This document shows positions 27,538-34,902 of a DNA stretch of 43,695 nt, one piece after another; positions within the stretch are counted from its first letter, which is position 1; every line of letters begins with the position of its first letter. The stretch is from Bordetella parapertussis (GTDB taxonomy: Bacteria > Pseudomonadota > Gammaproteobacteria > Burkholderiales > Casimicrobiaceae). Under the pieces are notes generated by a model, which worked only from the letters and a program-made list of their open reading frames with translations, was not told where the DNA came from and did not search any database. Made by a program: the position numbers and the translations under genes. The stretch spans positions 1-43,695 of the forward strand of contig CALQLA020000041.1 in NCBI GenBank assembly GCA_943331295.2, written 5' to 3'.

Positions 27538-27822
27538 ATGATTCCCGCCAGCACGTCGCTTCCGCTCGCCCACCGCGTGGTTCGCGCCTACGGCTGGATC
27601 GCGGCGCTGGCCGTGCCGCTGCAGTCGGTCTTCGCCGCGGCGATCAGGCTCTAGGTCGGCCGCGTGTTTATCGCGATCTACGGGCCCGGCAAGCTCGCCC
27701 TCGACGCGTGGCTGGAACGGCGCTTCGCATGGCGCGGCAGGCGCAACCCGATAGACGATGTCGCCCGGATCGAGCGGAGCGGAGCGAAACCCGGGGCAGC
27801 GCCGCGATGGGCAAGGTGAATC
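27538..27822 (+). pseudogene. Collapsed DoxX-like gene (bufD remnant)
   Basis: From the ATG at 27538 the frame reads MIPASTSLPLAHRVVRAYGW and on to QSVFAAAIRL, then an amber stop at 27652. The same frame continues with VGRVFIAIYGPGKLALDAW and LERRFAWRG. DoxX-family proteins linked to MNIO operons normally have about 130-150 residues, start with an amphipathic segment leading into the first membrane helix and end with a GPGK/R-x-S/A-hD motif (h, hydrophobic). Here the first and last parts are joined, with roughly the central hundred residues missing. I infer an internal deletion plus a stop. The tail past about 27760 reads through a REP-like sequence up to a TGA at 27820-27822. Confidence 0.65.
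27762..27798. repeat. Degenerate REP element at the 3' side of the RAYT gene
   Basis: CGCCCGGATCGAGCG and GCGAAACCCGGGGCAG match the 25852-25887 element with several changes; the CCCGG/CCGGG stems remain. It lies about 30 bases beyond the stop codon of the RAYT gene. Confidence 0.6.
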
Positions 27823-27827
27823 GCGAC

Positions 27828-28355
27828 TCACACCGCGCGCTCGCCGCAATCGACGTCGTCGCCCGCATCCCCGCTACCCCAGTCCCCGGGCAACCATCCC
27901 CGCTGCACATGCCTGCGAAACGACGAATGAGGCCATTCGGCCGGTCGCGTTGCATGGCCGTGCTTCACCGGGTTGTAGTGGATGTAGTCGACGTGCCGCC
28001 TCAGGTCGGCGTCGTCGCGGATCAGGTGTTCCCAATATCGGGATTGCCAGAGGTTGGTCTTCGTCCCGGGCAACGTCGGCCCCTCGCGATATTGCCGGCG
28101 GGTGAACGCGCGCTTGATGAGGCTCCATCGCAGCGCGCAGTCGGCGTCGCCTTCCGGTAATGCCCAAACACAATGCAGGTGCTCCGGCAACACGACGATG
28201 GCCATCGTCTCGAACGGATACGCGGCGCGGCATTTTCGGAACGCGATGCCCAGCGCATCGATGCGATCCGTCAGCAGCGACGCACGGCGATCGGCGAGCG
28301 TCACCGTGAAGAAGTACCTGCCACCGGGAGCGAGTGCGCGACGATAACTGACCAT
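27828..28355 (-). CDS. REP-associated tyrosine transposase (RAYT, Y1 family)
   Basis: 175 aa, the full size for RAYT. It has RYFFTVTLADRR at 13-24, the metal-binding HLH motif at 59-61 (LPEHLHCVW), and the DYIHYNPVKHG segment near 123-133 that contains the candidate catalytic tyrosine (Y124/Y127). RAYT proteins are HUH nucleases related to IS200/IS605 transposases; they cleave and join REP hairpins and are usually single-copy domesticated genes. ATG 28355 (MVSYRRALAPGG) starts the fold. A REP-like copy lies at its 3' side and three more lie elsewhere in the window. It converges with the buf operon. Confidence 0.93.
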   Translation of the reverse strand: MVSYRRALAPGGRYFFTVTLADRRASLLTDRIDALGIAFRKCRAAYPFETMAIVVLPEHLHCVWALPEGDADCALRWSLIKRAFTRRQYREGPTLPGTKTNLWQSRYWEHLIRDDADLRRHVDYIHYNPVKHGHATRPAEWPHSSFRRHVQRGWLPGDWGSGDAGDDVDCGERAV

Positions 28356-28558
28356 CGAGCGAGCATAGCGGCGATGCGCGGCAAGCGATCTCGTCCATCC
28401 GGATGAGCGGAGGCGCGTGGACGATGCCCTGTCCCCGTGCCTGCGTGGCCCGCGCCTTTCGTAGCCGGTGGCGCCAGCAACGCCTGCTTTCCCATCTTGC
28501 CTTCCGTTCATCAGAAAGTTGCCAACATTCCGATGTAAGTGAAACCGGGGCCGGATCG

Positions 28559-28624
28559 GTTTCGCCTCAGTTTTGCCTCAATCCAACCTCGGTTCCGCCA
28601 CGGCTTCGCCTCAAGTCCGCCTCA
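28559..28624. repeat. 11-base imperfect tandem repeat, six copies
   Basis: Units of 11 bases, consensus GTTTCGCCTCA, run in phase from 28559 to 28624: GTTTCGCCTCA, GTTTTGCCTCA, ATCCAACCTCG, GTTCCGCCACG, GCTTCGCCTCA, AGTCCGCCTCA. The last unit includes the stop codon of the nucleotidyltransferase gene (TGA at 28624-28622, minus strand). Confidence 0.7.
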
Positions 28625-29749
28625 GCGTCGCCGCCGCTTGCGTACGCCTTCGACCGCACGCCGCAGATAGAGCCACGGCAGCCGCCAGCGCCCCTGCACG
28701 CCGTACTTGCCGAGCACGTATGCGGATGGAGGGAAGAGCATTTCCTTGATCAGGGCCGCGCGATCCCTCCACTTCGGCAGCGCACGCAGCGCGAGCCTGA
28801 GGGCGGCATTCTGGTCCGCTTCCAGAAAGTTGGCAGAGAGCTCCCGCTTCCCGGAGTGGGAGAGCGCTTCGAACAGGCCGGCGGGATAGGCGGTGCCGTA
28901 CGCGTGCCGTGCCGCTTCCAGCGCGTCGATGCAGATCTCGCGCATCTCTTTCGCGACGCACTGCTCGATGAACTCGCGCCACTCCGTCGCGCTCATGGCG
29001 GTCGCGAGCAGGTGGATGTCGTAGAGCCAGATCCGGCGTTCAACCTCCGGCCCGTCGATGGCACGATGGCCGGCGCGGTGCATGCACGCGAGGAGCAGGG
29101 CGTGCGGCGGGTAGAGCGTCCGCGCGTGCGGACCGAGCTGCGGAACAGCAACGGCACGTGCCCGCATCTCCTCGTAAGCGAGGGAATTCGCGAACACCGG
29201 CATGTTGTTCACCTGCCAGTGCAGATCGACAACGTGGTCGAGCTGCCCGATGCTCCTGGTGAAGTATTCCTCGTAGCTGACGAACCTCCCGCTGACGGCG
29301 TTCGGGCGGCGGTAGCCCAGGGCCTCAAGCGTCGCGGTGGTCACCGCGCGATCGCGAACCGCGATGAGGAGGTCGGTGTCCGAACGCGAGCGCAGCGCCG
29401 GGTCACGATAATGCGTGTAGGCGAGGGCCGCTCCCTTGAGCAGCAGTCCTTCGACGCCGGCATCCGCGAGCGCGGCGAGAACGGCGACCAGCTCGACCTC
29501 GCGCAGCATGTCGACCGCAGCGACTATCCGCGTGGCTCGCGCGAGCTTGTCGTGCACGGCCGCCGGCCAGGCAGCCCATTCTGGCGTAGCGCGCAGATGG
29601 TGATGCAGCAGCGGGATCAGCCCATCCTGCTCGCAGAGCTCCAGCAGGCGCCGCACGACGACGTCCTCGTCCTGCCGCGGCGGCCAAGCCAACGGCTCGC
29701 CACGCAGGACCTGGGCCAGCAGGCGTTCCTCGTCCGATCTGGGAAACAT
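28622..29749 (-). CDS. Nucleotidyltransferase family protein (PF14907-like)
   Basis: 375 aa. The fold signature is GLLLKGAALAYTHYRDPALR followed by RSDTDLLIAV, where the two aspartates would bind metal as in the minimal nucleotidyltransferase fold. The rest is helical, with HVVDLHWQVNN and HRAGHRAIDG, and the protein ends in a basic tail (VRKRRRR). Related proteins sit in exopolysaccharide and peptide-modification loci; substrate unknown. ATG 29749 (MFPRSDEERLL) begins the helical N-terminus; no strong ribosome site is seen. It is the last gene of the polysaccharide locus, separated from the phosphatase gene by a 208-base gap with possible gene remains. Confidence 0.85.
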   Translation of the reverse strand: MFPRSDEERLLAQVLRGEPLAWPPRQDEDVVVRRLLELCEQDGLIPLLHHHLRATPEWAAWPAAVHDKLARATRIVAAVDMLREVELVAVLAALADAGVEGLLLKGAALAYTHYRDPALRSRSDTDLLIAVRDRAVTTATLEALGYRRPNAVSGRFVSYEEYFTRSIGQLDHVVDLHWQVNNMPVFANSLAYEEMRARAVAVPQLGPHARTLYPPHALLLACMHRAGHRAIDGPEVERRIWLYDIHLLATAMSATEWREFIEQCVAKEMREICIDALEAARHAYGTAYPAGLFEALSHSGKRELSANFLEADQNAALRLALRALPKWRDRAALIKEMLFPPSAYVLGKYGVQGRWRLPWLYLRRAVEGVRKRRRR

Positions 29750-29957
29750 GATGCGTAAGGTACCGCAACTCGCAGGCGCGTGTAGACCGGCGCCGCGATC
29801 TTCGCGGAAATCCGTTCCAGCAGTTCCAGCAAATGCGGAGGCCGCAGGCGTCAAAGCGTAGGCCTCGAAGCCTTCCTCGTGGTCCGCCACCGGCGCCGGG
29901 ATTGCCCCCGCCGCTCGGGCATGCAATACGTCAGAGCCTCGACATTGTACTGATAGG
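29750..29957 (-). other. Gap with possible degraded small gene between phosphatase and nucleotidyltransferase
   Basis: No intact gene. On the minus strand two overlapping frames contain sensible-looking pieces: ADHEEGFEAYALTPAAS in one and HLLELLERISAKIAAPVYTR in the next, joined only by a frame change near 29850. A small PqqD-like or other helical protein destroyed by a frameshift is one reading; chance is another. Confidence 0.3.
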
Positions 29958-30773
29958 TCAGCTCGCCGCTGGCCACCGCCCCATCAACCTTGCCCAGACA
30001 CCCTGCCGCTTCGACACCCGCTCGGGCGCGAGCTGCGCCGGCACCGGCGCCACCTCGTGCGGCGGCCGATTCTCCAGGATCGCCAGCGGCCGGTCGACCA
30101 CCAAGCGCGTTGCCTCGTCGACCCCGACCCACTTGGCGGCTGCCTGCCTGCCCTCGGCCAGCAACGGTGCCCGATGCTCGATGCCGTGCGCATCGGTTGC
30201 GAGCAGGTGGACCATGCCGTCGTCGAGCATCCGCTCTGCCCAGTACTGCGCGTTGGAACCGAAGCGTCCAGTCAGGCTGCCGGCGGTCACCTGCAGCCAA
30301 ACCCCGCTCCGGAACAACGACCGGAACACGGCGTAGTGTCCCTCGATCCACGACAGCCGCTCGGGATGCGTGAGCACCGGCACGTAGCCGGCGGCAATAA
30401 AGTTGAACACCGACGCCTCAAACCTCGGCGGCGCGAAGTGGTGCGAGGGCTCGAGCAGGAAATAGCGCCCACCGTGCAGCGTCGGCGCGCTGCCTGCACG
30501 AACGCGGTCGAAGAGCTCCGGCGTCAGGTGCGCGTCGGCGCCGAAAGTCAGCTTGAGCGCGATCCCCGCGTCGTCGAACCTGGCCTGCAACGCCACGACC
30601 CGCGCCCGAATGCCGGCCGTGTCATTCTCGTAGAGCCCCGGGTAGATGTGCGGCGTGCACGCAACGATCTGGATCCCGTCTTTCTCCGCAATCCGTGCCA
30701 TCTTCAGCGCCGTCGCTTCGTCCTTCGCGCCGTCGTCGATCCCCGGCAACAGGTGACAGTGAAGGTCGATCAT
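29958..30773 (-). CDS. CpsB/YwqE-type PHP-domain tyrosine phosphatase
   Basis: 271 aa. The start MIDLHCHLLPGIDDGAKDE is the metal-binding motif of manganese-dependent bacterial protein-tyrosine phosphatases of the PHP family. Further metal ligands are in ACTPHIYPG, GADAHLT, VLTHPERL and LLATDAHG. These enzymes remove phosphate from the tyrosine cluster of the BY-kinase, which controls polysaccharide chain length and export; the matching kinase is encoded in the same locus. The ATG overlaps the stop of the ligase gene by four bases (ATGA), so the two are translationally coupled. Cytoplasmic. Confidence 0.94.
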   Translation of the reverse strand: MIDLHCHLLPGIDDGAKDEATALKMARIAEKDGIQIVACTPHIYPGLYENDTAGIRARVVALQARFDDAGIALKLTFGADAHLTPELFDRVRAGSAPTLHGGRYFLLEPSHHFAPPRFEASVFNFIAAGYVPVLTHPERLSWIEGHYAVFRSLFRSGVWLQVTAGSLTGRFGSNAQYWAERMLDDGMVHLLATDAHGIEHRAPLLAEGRQAAAKWVGVDEATRLVVDRPLAILENRPPHEVAPVPAQLAPERVSKRQGVWARLMGRWPAAS

Positions 30774-32260
30774 CGCGCGGAAGTGGGCCGATCCGGTAGC
30801 GGCGGCAGCTCGATCCGGGACGGCGTCCCGAGCGACGCCCCGGATGGCCGGCTTTTGTGCCGCTCGCCGGGGAACGATTCCTTCGGCCCGACCATCGGGC
30901 GGAACATGATGCCGGCCAAGGTCGCGAACCACATCGCGATCGCCGGCATGTGCAGCGGAAACTCGAACAGGCTGTGTATGATCACCGGCAGCATCCCCAG
31001 CCCCGCGCCGACCTGCAGCAGCGTGAAGCTGCGTCCGCCCTCGGCGAACAGCAAGTCGCGCATCCGCGCCAGATACGCGAACAGCAGCAGGCCGACGATC
31101 ACCGGGGCCACGATCCCCATCTCCATCAGCGCCTGCAGATAATCGTTGTGCGCGTGATCGATGTACCCGCCTGCATCGTTGACCTGGTAGCGGGGAAAGA
31201 CGCCGGCGAACGTGGACAAGCCGCTGCCGAAGGGCAGGAACTGGAGCGCGGCGTTCCACGTCGCCGCGTAGATCGACGTGCGAAAGTCGGCGCTGCCGCG
31301 CAGATTCACCGAGGAGAAGCCTTCCAGCACCGGCCCCATGCCGATCGCCAGCGCCAGCAGGACCGAAATGGCCACGACGCTCAGCACGACCCAGCTCGCG
31401 AATCGCGTGCGCGTGTCGCCAATGCTGGCGGCGCGCGCCCGCACCAGCACGATGCCCGAGCAAGCAAGGCCGATCAGGCTGGAGGCGATGCCCGCCCTCG
31501 AGCGCGTGAAGAACAGGCAGAGGAGAATCATCACTGCGACCGCGATCAGCAGCACCCGCTGCGCAATCGCCTCCGAGCCGGGCTTGCGATGCGGGCGCTG
31601 CACCCGCCGCAGCCCTGGGCGCAGGCTGTAGACGAGCAAGCCCACGATCACCGGCAGCACCATCGCCAGCATCGCCGCGAGATGGCTGCGATTGACGAAC
31701 GTGCCGATCGCCGCGTACTGACCCGGCTCTTCGTTACCGAAGTAGAGCGCGCCGCCGCCGCCTGGCGCGACCTGGAACAGCCCGAGCAGTGCTTCTCCCC
31801 CGGCCAGCACGACCATCGCCAGCAGCAGCGTGCGCGCCCGTTCCATGGGCAGTCGAGCCCCGATGAGCAGGCACGCCAGCGGCGGCAGCAGCGCCAGCCA
31901 GCCGTACTCGGTCAATGACGGCAGGATCGAGATCGGGCGCCAGATCCCAACGCCGTCCGGCGCGCCGAACCGTTCCAGCAGTTCGGCGTAGAGCCCGTGC
32001 CCTGGCAGCAGTCGCCAGACCGCCTCCGGCAATGGAATCAGTTGGACCAGCGGGTAGAAGAACAGCAGACCGATCGCCCACAGCAGCGCACGCGGCAACT
32101 CGATCCGCTCACGGCGCAGGGCGAGGGTGACGAACAGGAAGGCGATCGCCGCCAGCTCGAGCAGCAGCAACGGCACCGGCCGGTTGCCCGCCTTGTACAG
32201 CGGGGCAGCCAGCAGGAAGACGGCGAAGGACCAAAAAAACGTGGAGCCCGCAGGCTCCAC
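30770..32260 (-). CDS. Wzy/O-antigen ligase family membrane protein
   Basis: About 496 aa, strongly hydrophobic with roughly 10-12 membrane segments. The signature YIDHAHNDYLQALMEMG in the large periplasmic loop is diagnostic of the Wzy_C (PF04932) family of O-antigen ligases and polysaccharide polymerases; here a polymerase role for the locus polysaccharide is most likely. The C-terminus (about 465-496) is a proline-rich tail. The only start in frame after the preceding stop is the GTG at 32260, which lies inside a terminator-like hairpin, so the true N-terminus may differ. Overlaps the phosphatase gene downstream. Confidence 0.93.
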   Translation of the reverse strand: MEPAGSTFFWSFAVFLLAAPLYKAGNRPVPLLLLELAAIAFLFVTLALRRERIELPRALLWAIGLLFFYPLVQLIPLPEAVWRLLPGHGLYAELLERFGAPDGVGIWRPISILPSLTEYGWLALLPPLACLLIGARLPMERARTLLLAMVVLAGGEALLGLFQVAPGGGGALYFGNEEPGQYAAIGTFVNRSHLAAMLAMVLPVIVGLLVYSLRPGLRRVQRPHRKPGSEAIAQRVLLIAVAVMILLCLFFTRSRAGIASSLIGLACSGIVLVRARAASIGDTRTRFASWVVLSVVAISVLLALAIGMGPVLEGFSSVNLRGSADFRTSIYAATWNAALQFLPFGSGLSTFAGVFPRYQVNDAGGYIDHAHNDYLQALMEMGIVAPVIVGLLLFAYLARMRDLLFAEGGRSFTLLQVGAGLGMLPVIIHSLFEFPLHMPAIAMWFATLAGIMFRPMVGPKESFPGERHKSRPSGASLGTPSRIELPPLPDRPTSAR

Positions 32261-32261
32261 G
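32233..32261 (-). terminator. Terminator/attenuator hairpin covering the ligase start codon
   Basis: On the minus strand CGTGGAGCC-TGCG-GGCTCCACG is a perfect 9-bp stem with a 4-base loop, followed directly by TTTTTTT (32239-32233). It lies 30 bases after the stop of the ice-binding-type gene. The GTG start of the next gene is within the first arm. Confidence 0.85.
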
Positions 32262-32290
32262 CTGGCGTGAGCTTTGGTTTCGATGGCCGG

Positions 32291-33508
32291 TCAGTTGGGA
32301 GTGGGGTTTTGGCCTTGCTTGTTGGAGTCGTTGGCGGCAGCGCCGATGGCCAGCGCTCCCGCCCCGATCAAGACCCAGGTGGCACCGCCGACGGTCGTCG
32401 CAGCAACCGCCCCTCCAGCGCCAGCCGCTGCCCCAAGCGCTCCAGCGGTTCCAGCGGCGCCAGCGGCGCCAGCGGCGCCAGTTAGCGGGTACACGCCGCG
32501 ATCGATTCGATCCCTGTCGAGCGTGACCTGGCCACTCCGCGCCAGCAGCCTCCCCGATACCTCGCTGTCCACCGCCACGTCGATGCGGCTGGTCGCGATC
32601 ACGTTGCCGACGAAGCGGCTCTCCTTGCCGAGTGAAGCCGAACCCCCGACCTGCCAGAACACGCTGCCCAACAGCGGACGCACGCCGCTCCTGCCATCGC
32701 CGCCGTTGCCCGCAGGCTTGCCATTGCCCGTGGATTTGCCATTTCCACTGCCGTTGCCACTCGCCGGCGCTTCCCCGTTCTTCTCGCGGACGACCGATCC
32801 GGCATCGGTGATCAATCCCGCGCCGATCTGGAACACGAACGCCGCCCCAGGATCCCCCTGCGCGTCGAGTACGAGCTCGCCGGTCAGGCGCGCCGGCGCC
32901 CCGGTGACGCAATACACCCCGGGCGTGAGCGTGAGTCCACCGAGGTTCTGCCCCGAGAGATCCACATTGCACTCCATGGCGGCGAGTTCGTCGTAGGCCC
33001 TGCCCGCATCGGTCTGCGCCTGCTTCGCGGCCTCGTCTGCCGCGTGGAGGCTCCCGTTCACCACGCGGCCCGGCGGAAATCCGGTCACGCCGGCGCCGGG
33101 GCTGACGCCGACCTCGCCGGTGACCACCGACGCGCCGGCATTGATCACTGCCGTTCCGCCGAGCACGGCGAAATCAGCCGCCTTGCCCAGCGACGGCTCC
33201 TTCGCCGTCGAGCATTCGCCGCGCTCGCGCACGACGTAAGCCTTGTTTTCCGGCAGGCGGACCGCGCAGCCCTTGTCGTAGACAACCGTCGCGCTGCCGC
33301 CCGCCGTCGTGATCACCCGCGTGCTGGGCGCCAGTCGCTGTTCGCCGGTGGCCGCCGCCATCGCATCGGCCTGGCTCACCAGGACGCCGCCGACGATGCT
33401 GGTCAGCTTGGCAACGGTGCGCGGCGCAGCCGACGGCTGGGCCATGACCGTGCCGGCAGACAACGTCGCACCGAACCCAAGGACGACGGCGAGCATGCGA
33501 ATGGTCAT
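32291..33508 (-). CDS. Secreted FecR-like/DUF3494 (ice-binding-type) fusion protein
   Basis: 405 aa. Signal peptide about 1-24 (MTIRMLAVVLGFGATLSAG, cleavage after VMAQ). Residues about 30-105 resemble a FecR-like domain (GGVLVSQAD, RVITTAGGSATVVYDKGCAVRL). Residues about 112-340 are DUF3494: FAVLGGTAVINAG, VVTGEVGVSPGAGVTGFPPG, GGLTLTPGVYCV, VFQIGAGL, VFWQVGGSASLG and SGRLLARSGQVTLD. A glycine/asparagine/lysine-rich loop (about 248-272) interrupts it. The C-terminus has an alanine/glycine repeat (9-base CAGCGGCGC units in the DNA), one hydrophobic helix (WVLIGAGALAIGAA) and a short polar tail. DUF3494 proteins bind ice or act as surface adhesins. Surface or matrix location is inferred. Confidence 0.88.
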   Translation of the reverse strand: MTIRMLAVVLGFGATLSAGTVMAQPSAAPRTVAKLTSIVGGVLVSQADAMAAATGEQRLAPSTRVITTAGGSATVVYDKGCAVRLPENKAYVVRERGECSTAKEPSLGKAADFAVLGGTAVINAGASVVTGEVGVSPGAGVTGFPPGRVVNGSLHAADEAAKQAQTDAGRAYDELAAMECNVDLSGQNLGGLTLTPGVYCVTGAPARLTGELVLDAQGDPGAAFVFQIGAGLITDAGSVVREKNGEAPASGNGSGNGKSTGNGKPAGNGGDGRSGVRPLLGSVFWQVGGSASLGKESRFVGNVIATSRIDVAVDSEVSGRLLARSGQVTLDRDRIDRGVYPLTGAAGAAGAAGTAGALGAAAGAGGAVAATTVGGATWVLIGAGALAIGAAANDSNKQGQNPTPN

Positions 33509-33687
33509 GATAACTTTCCGATCAGAGATGAGGCTGGTTCTTGCGCGGGCATCGACGGCGCGATTGCGTTGCTGGGACAACGAGCAGGCGCTAGGGCGAC
33601 CGACGCGCTGCGGCCAGCCGCTGCGCCAAACGAACCGCTGCACCAAAAAAGTCCACGTCCCACCCCATGGTAGCAATCACCCTCCCC

Positions 33688-34902
33688 TCAGTCAATCTTT
33701 CGCGCCACCAGATCGTCGAACCAGAGGTCTCCTTTGAGGCGCACCCTGACCTCTTCCGCCGAATTGGCCTCGCTTCTCGACGGTGCAAGCTCCAGCCGCA
33801 ACGTTTGCACTGGGCAATTGGCAGGAACGGAGAATTCGTTGTGCAATTTTTTCCAATCAGACAATCCGATCAGGCGATCGGTCGCAAACAGCTGGCCAGT
33901 TTCGCGGCCCGCTTCGTCGCGACAATACAACGCCCACTGCAGGCCGCGCCAAGACTCGAGGTTGAGGCGCGCGCGGGCATCAAACCGATAGCGCCCGGGC
34001 GTCAGCAGCAGCGACTGATGGATGGGCGGCCCCGCAAAGAGAGCGCTCGCATACGCGACGTGCAGGACCTGCCGCTCGGCCGAACCGTCGGCAAATTCCG
34101 TCGAGACCTGAACGCCCTCCTGTGCTCGCATGCGCCAGTCGAAGCCGCGATTGGAGAGCGGCAGCTCGAAGCTGCCGTTGAAGACGAGGCCGATACGCTC
34201 GCGCTCGCCCGGTGCGAGGCCATTCACCCACAACACATAGGCGTCGCTCCAGAGATTTGCTCGTTGCAACCGATCGATCACGCAGCCGCGTTCCTCCGCC
34301 GTCCCCAGGCCCGCCTTGACGCGTGCGTCGAACATAGCGCGCAGCGCCGCGACGTTACCGCTGCCCTCGCAAGCGAGCTTGAAGAAGCCGGGCCACACCC
34401 GCGACTTGCGGCGCGCTATGTCGTCGAAGAAGTGGCGATGGCGCCCGCTGTCCAATGCCGCAAGCAGCAAGTCCCAGCGACTAAACTGGTAGCGAACCGG
34501 CACGGTCTCCGCCGCGTGCCACAATGCGGCGAGCGCCTTCGCCTCGTCGCCTGTTCGCAAGTAGAAGCTGATGGCCTCCTGCAACGTTCCGAGGTCAGCG
34601 GGCGAAAGCCGCAGCGCGTCCCCCATCGCCACCGCCGCCTGCTCGCGCTGCCCCTGTCTCTCCAGCTCAAGCGCCAGCATGGCCAGCGCGCGCCCTTCCG
34701 CAGGGTTGCGGGCGAACCGCTGGCGCCATTCGGCATCGGCGCCCGACGCACCCAGCGCCGGCCCCAGCGAAATCTCGCCCGCGAGTACCTTCCGCCGCTG
34801 CAGCGCATCTTCGCCCGCAGCGAGCACGCGCCAGCCAAGGAAGATCGCGAGCAACCCCGCCAATCCCAGCAGCACGGCCCGCGGCATCGCAATCGGATTC
34901 AT
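33688..34902 (-). CDS. Membrane-anchored TPR protein with carbohydrate-binding-like C-terminus
   Basis: 404 aa. One N-terminal membrane segment (about 8-27, AVLLGLAGLLAIFLGW). A TPR-like helical part covers about 55-230, including RNPAEGRALAMLALELERQGQ and DLGTLQEAISFYLRTGD. The C-terminal part (about 240-400) looks like a beta-sandwich of the carbohydrate-binding type: NGSFELPLSNRGFDWRM, LLLTPGRYRFDARARL, WALYCRDEAGRE and DLWFDDLVAR. This layout is common in exopolysaccharide loci, but function is unproven; a role in periplasmic polysaccharide handling is an inference. The ATG overlaps the J-domain gene's stop by four bases (ATGA). Confidence 0.75.
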   Translation of the reverse strand: MNPIAMPRAVLLGLAGLLAIFLGWRVLAAGEDALQRRKVLAGEISLGPALGASGADAEWRQRFARNPAEGRALAMLALELERQGQREQAAVAMGDALRLSPADLGTLQEAISFYLRTGDEAKALAALWHAAETVPVRYQFSRWDLLLAALDSGRHRHFFDDIARRKSRVWPGFFKLACEGSGNVAALRAMFDARVKAGLGTAEERGCVIDRLQRANLWSDAYVLWVNGLAPGERERIGLVFNGSFELPLSNRGFDWRMRAQEGVQVSTEFADGSAERQVLHVAYASALFAGPPIHQSLLLTPGRYRFDARARLNLESWRGLQWALYCRDEAGRETGQLFATDRLIGLSDWKKLHNEFSVPANCPVQTLRLELAPSRSEANSAEEVRVRLKGDLWFDDLVARKID

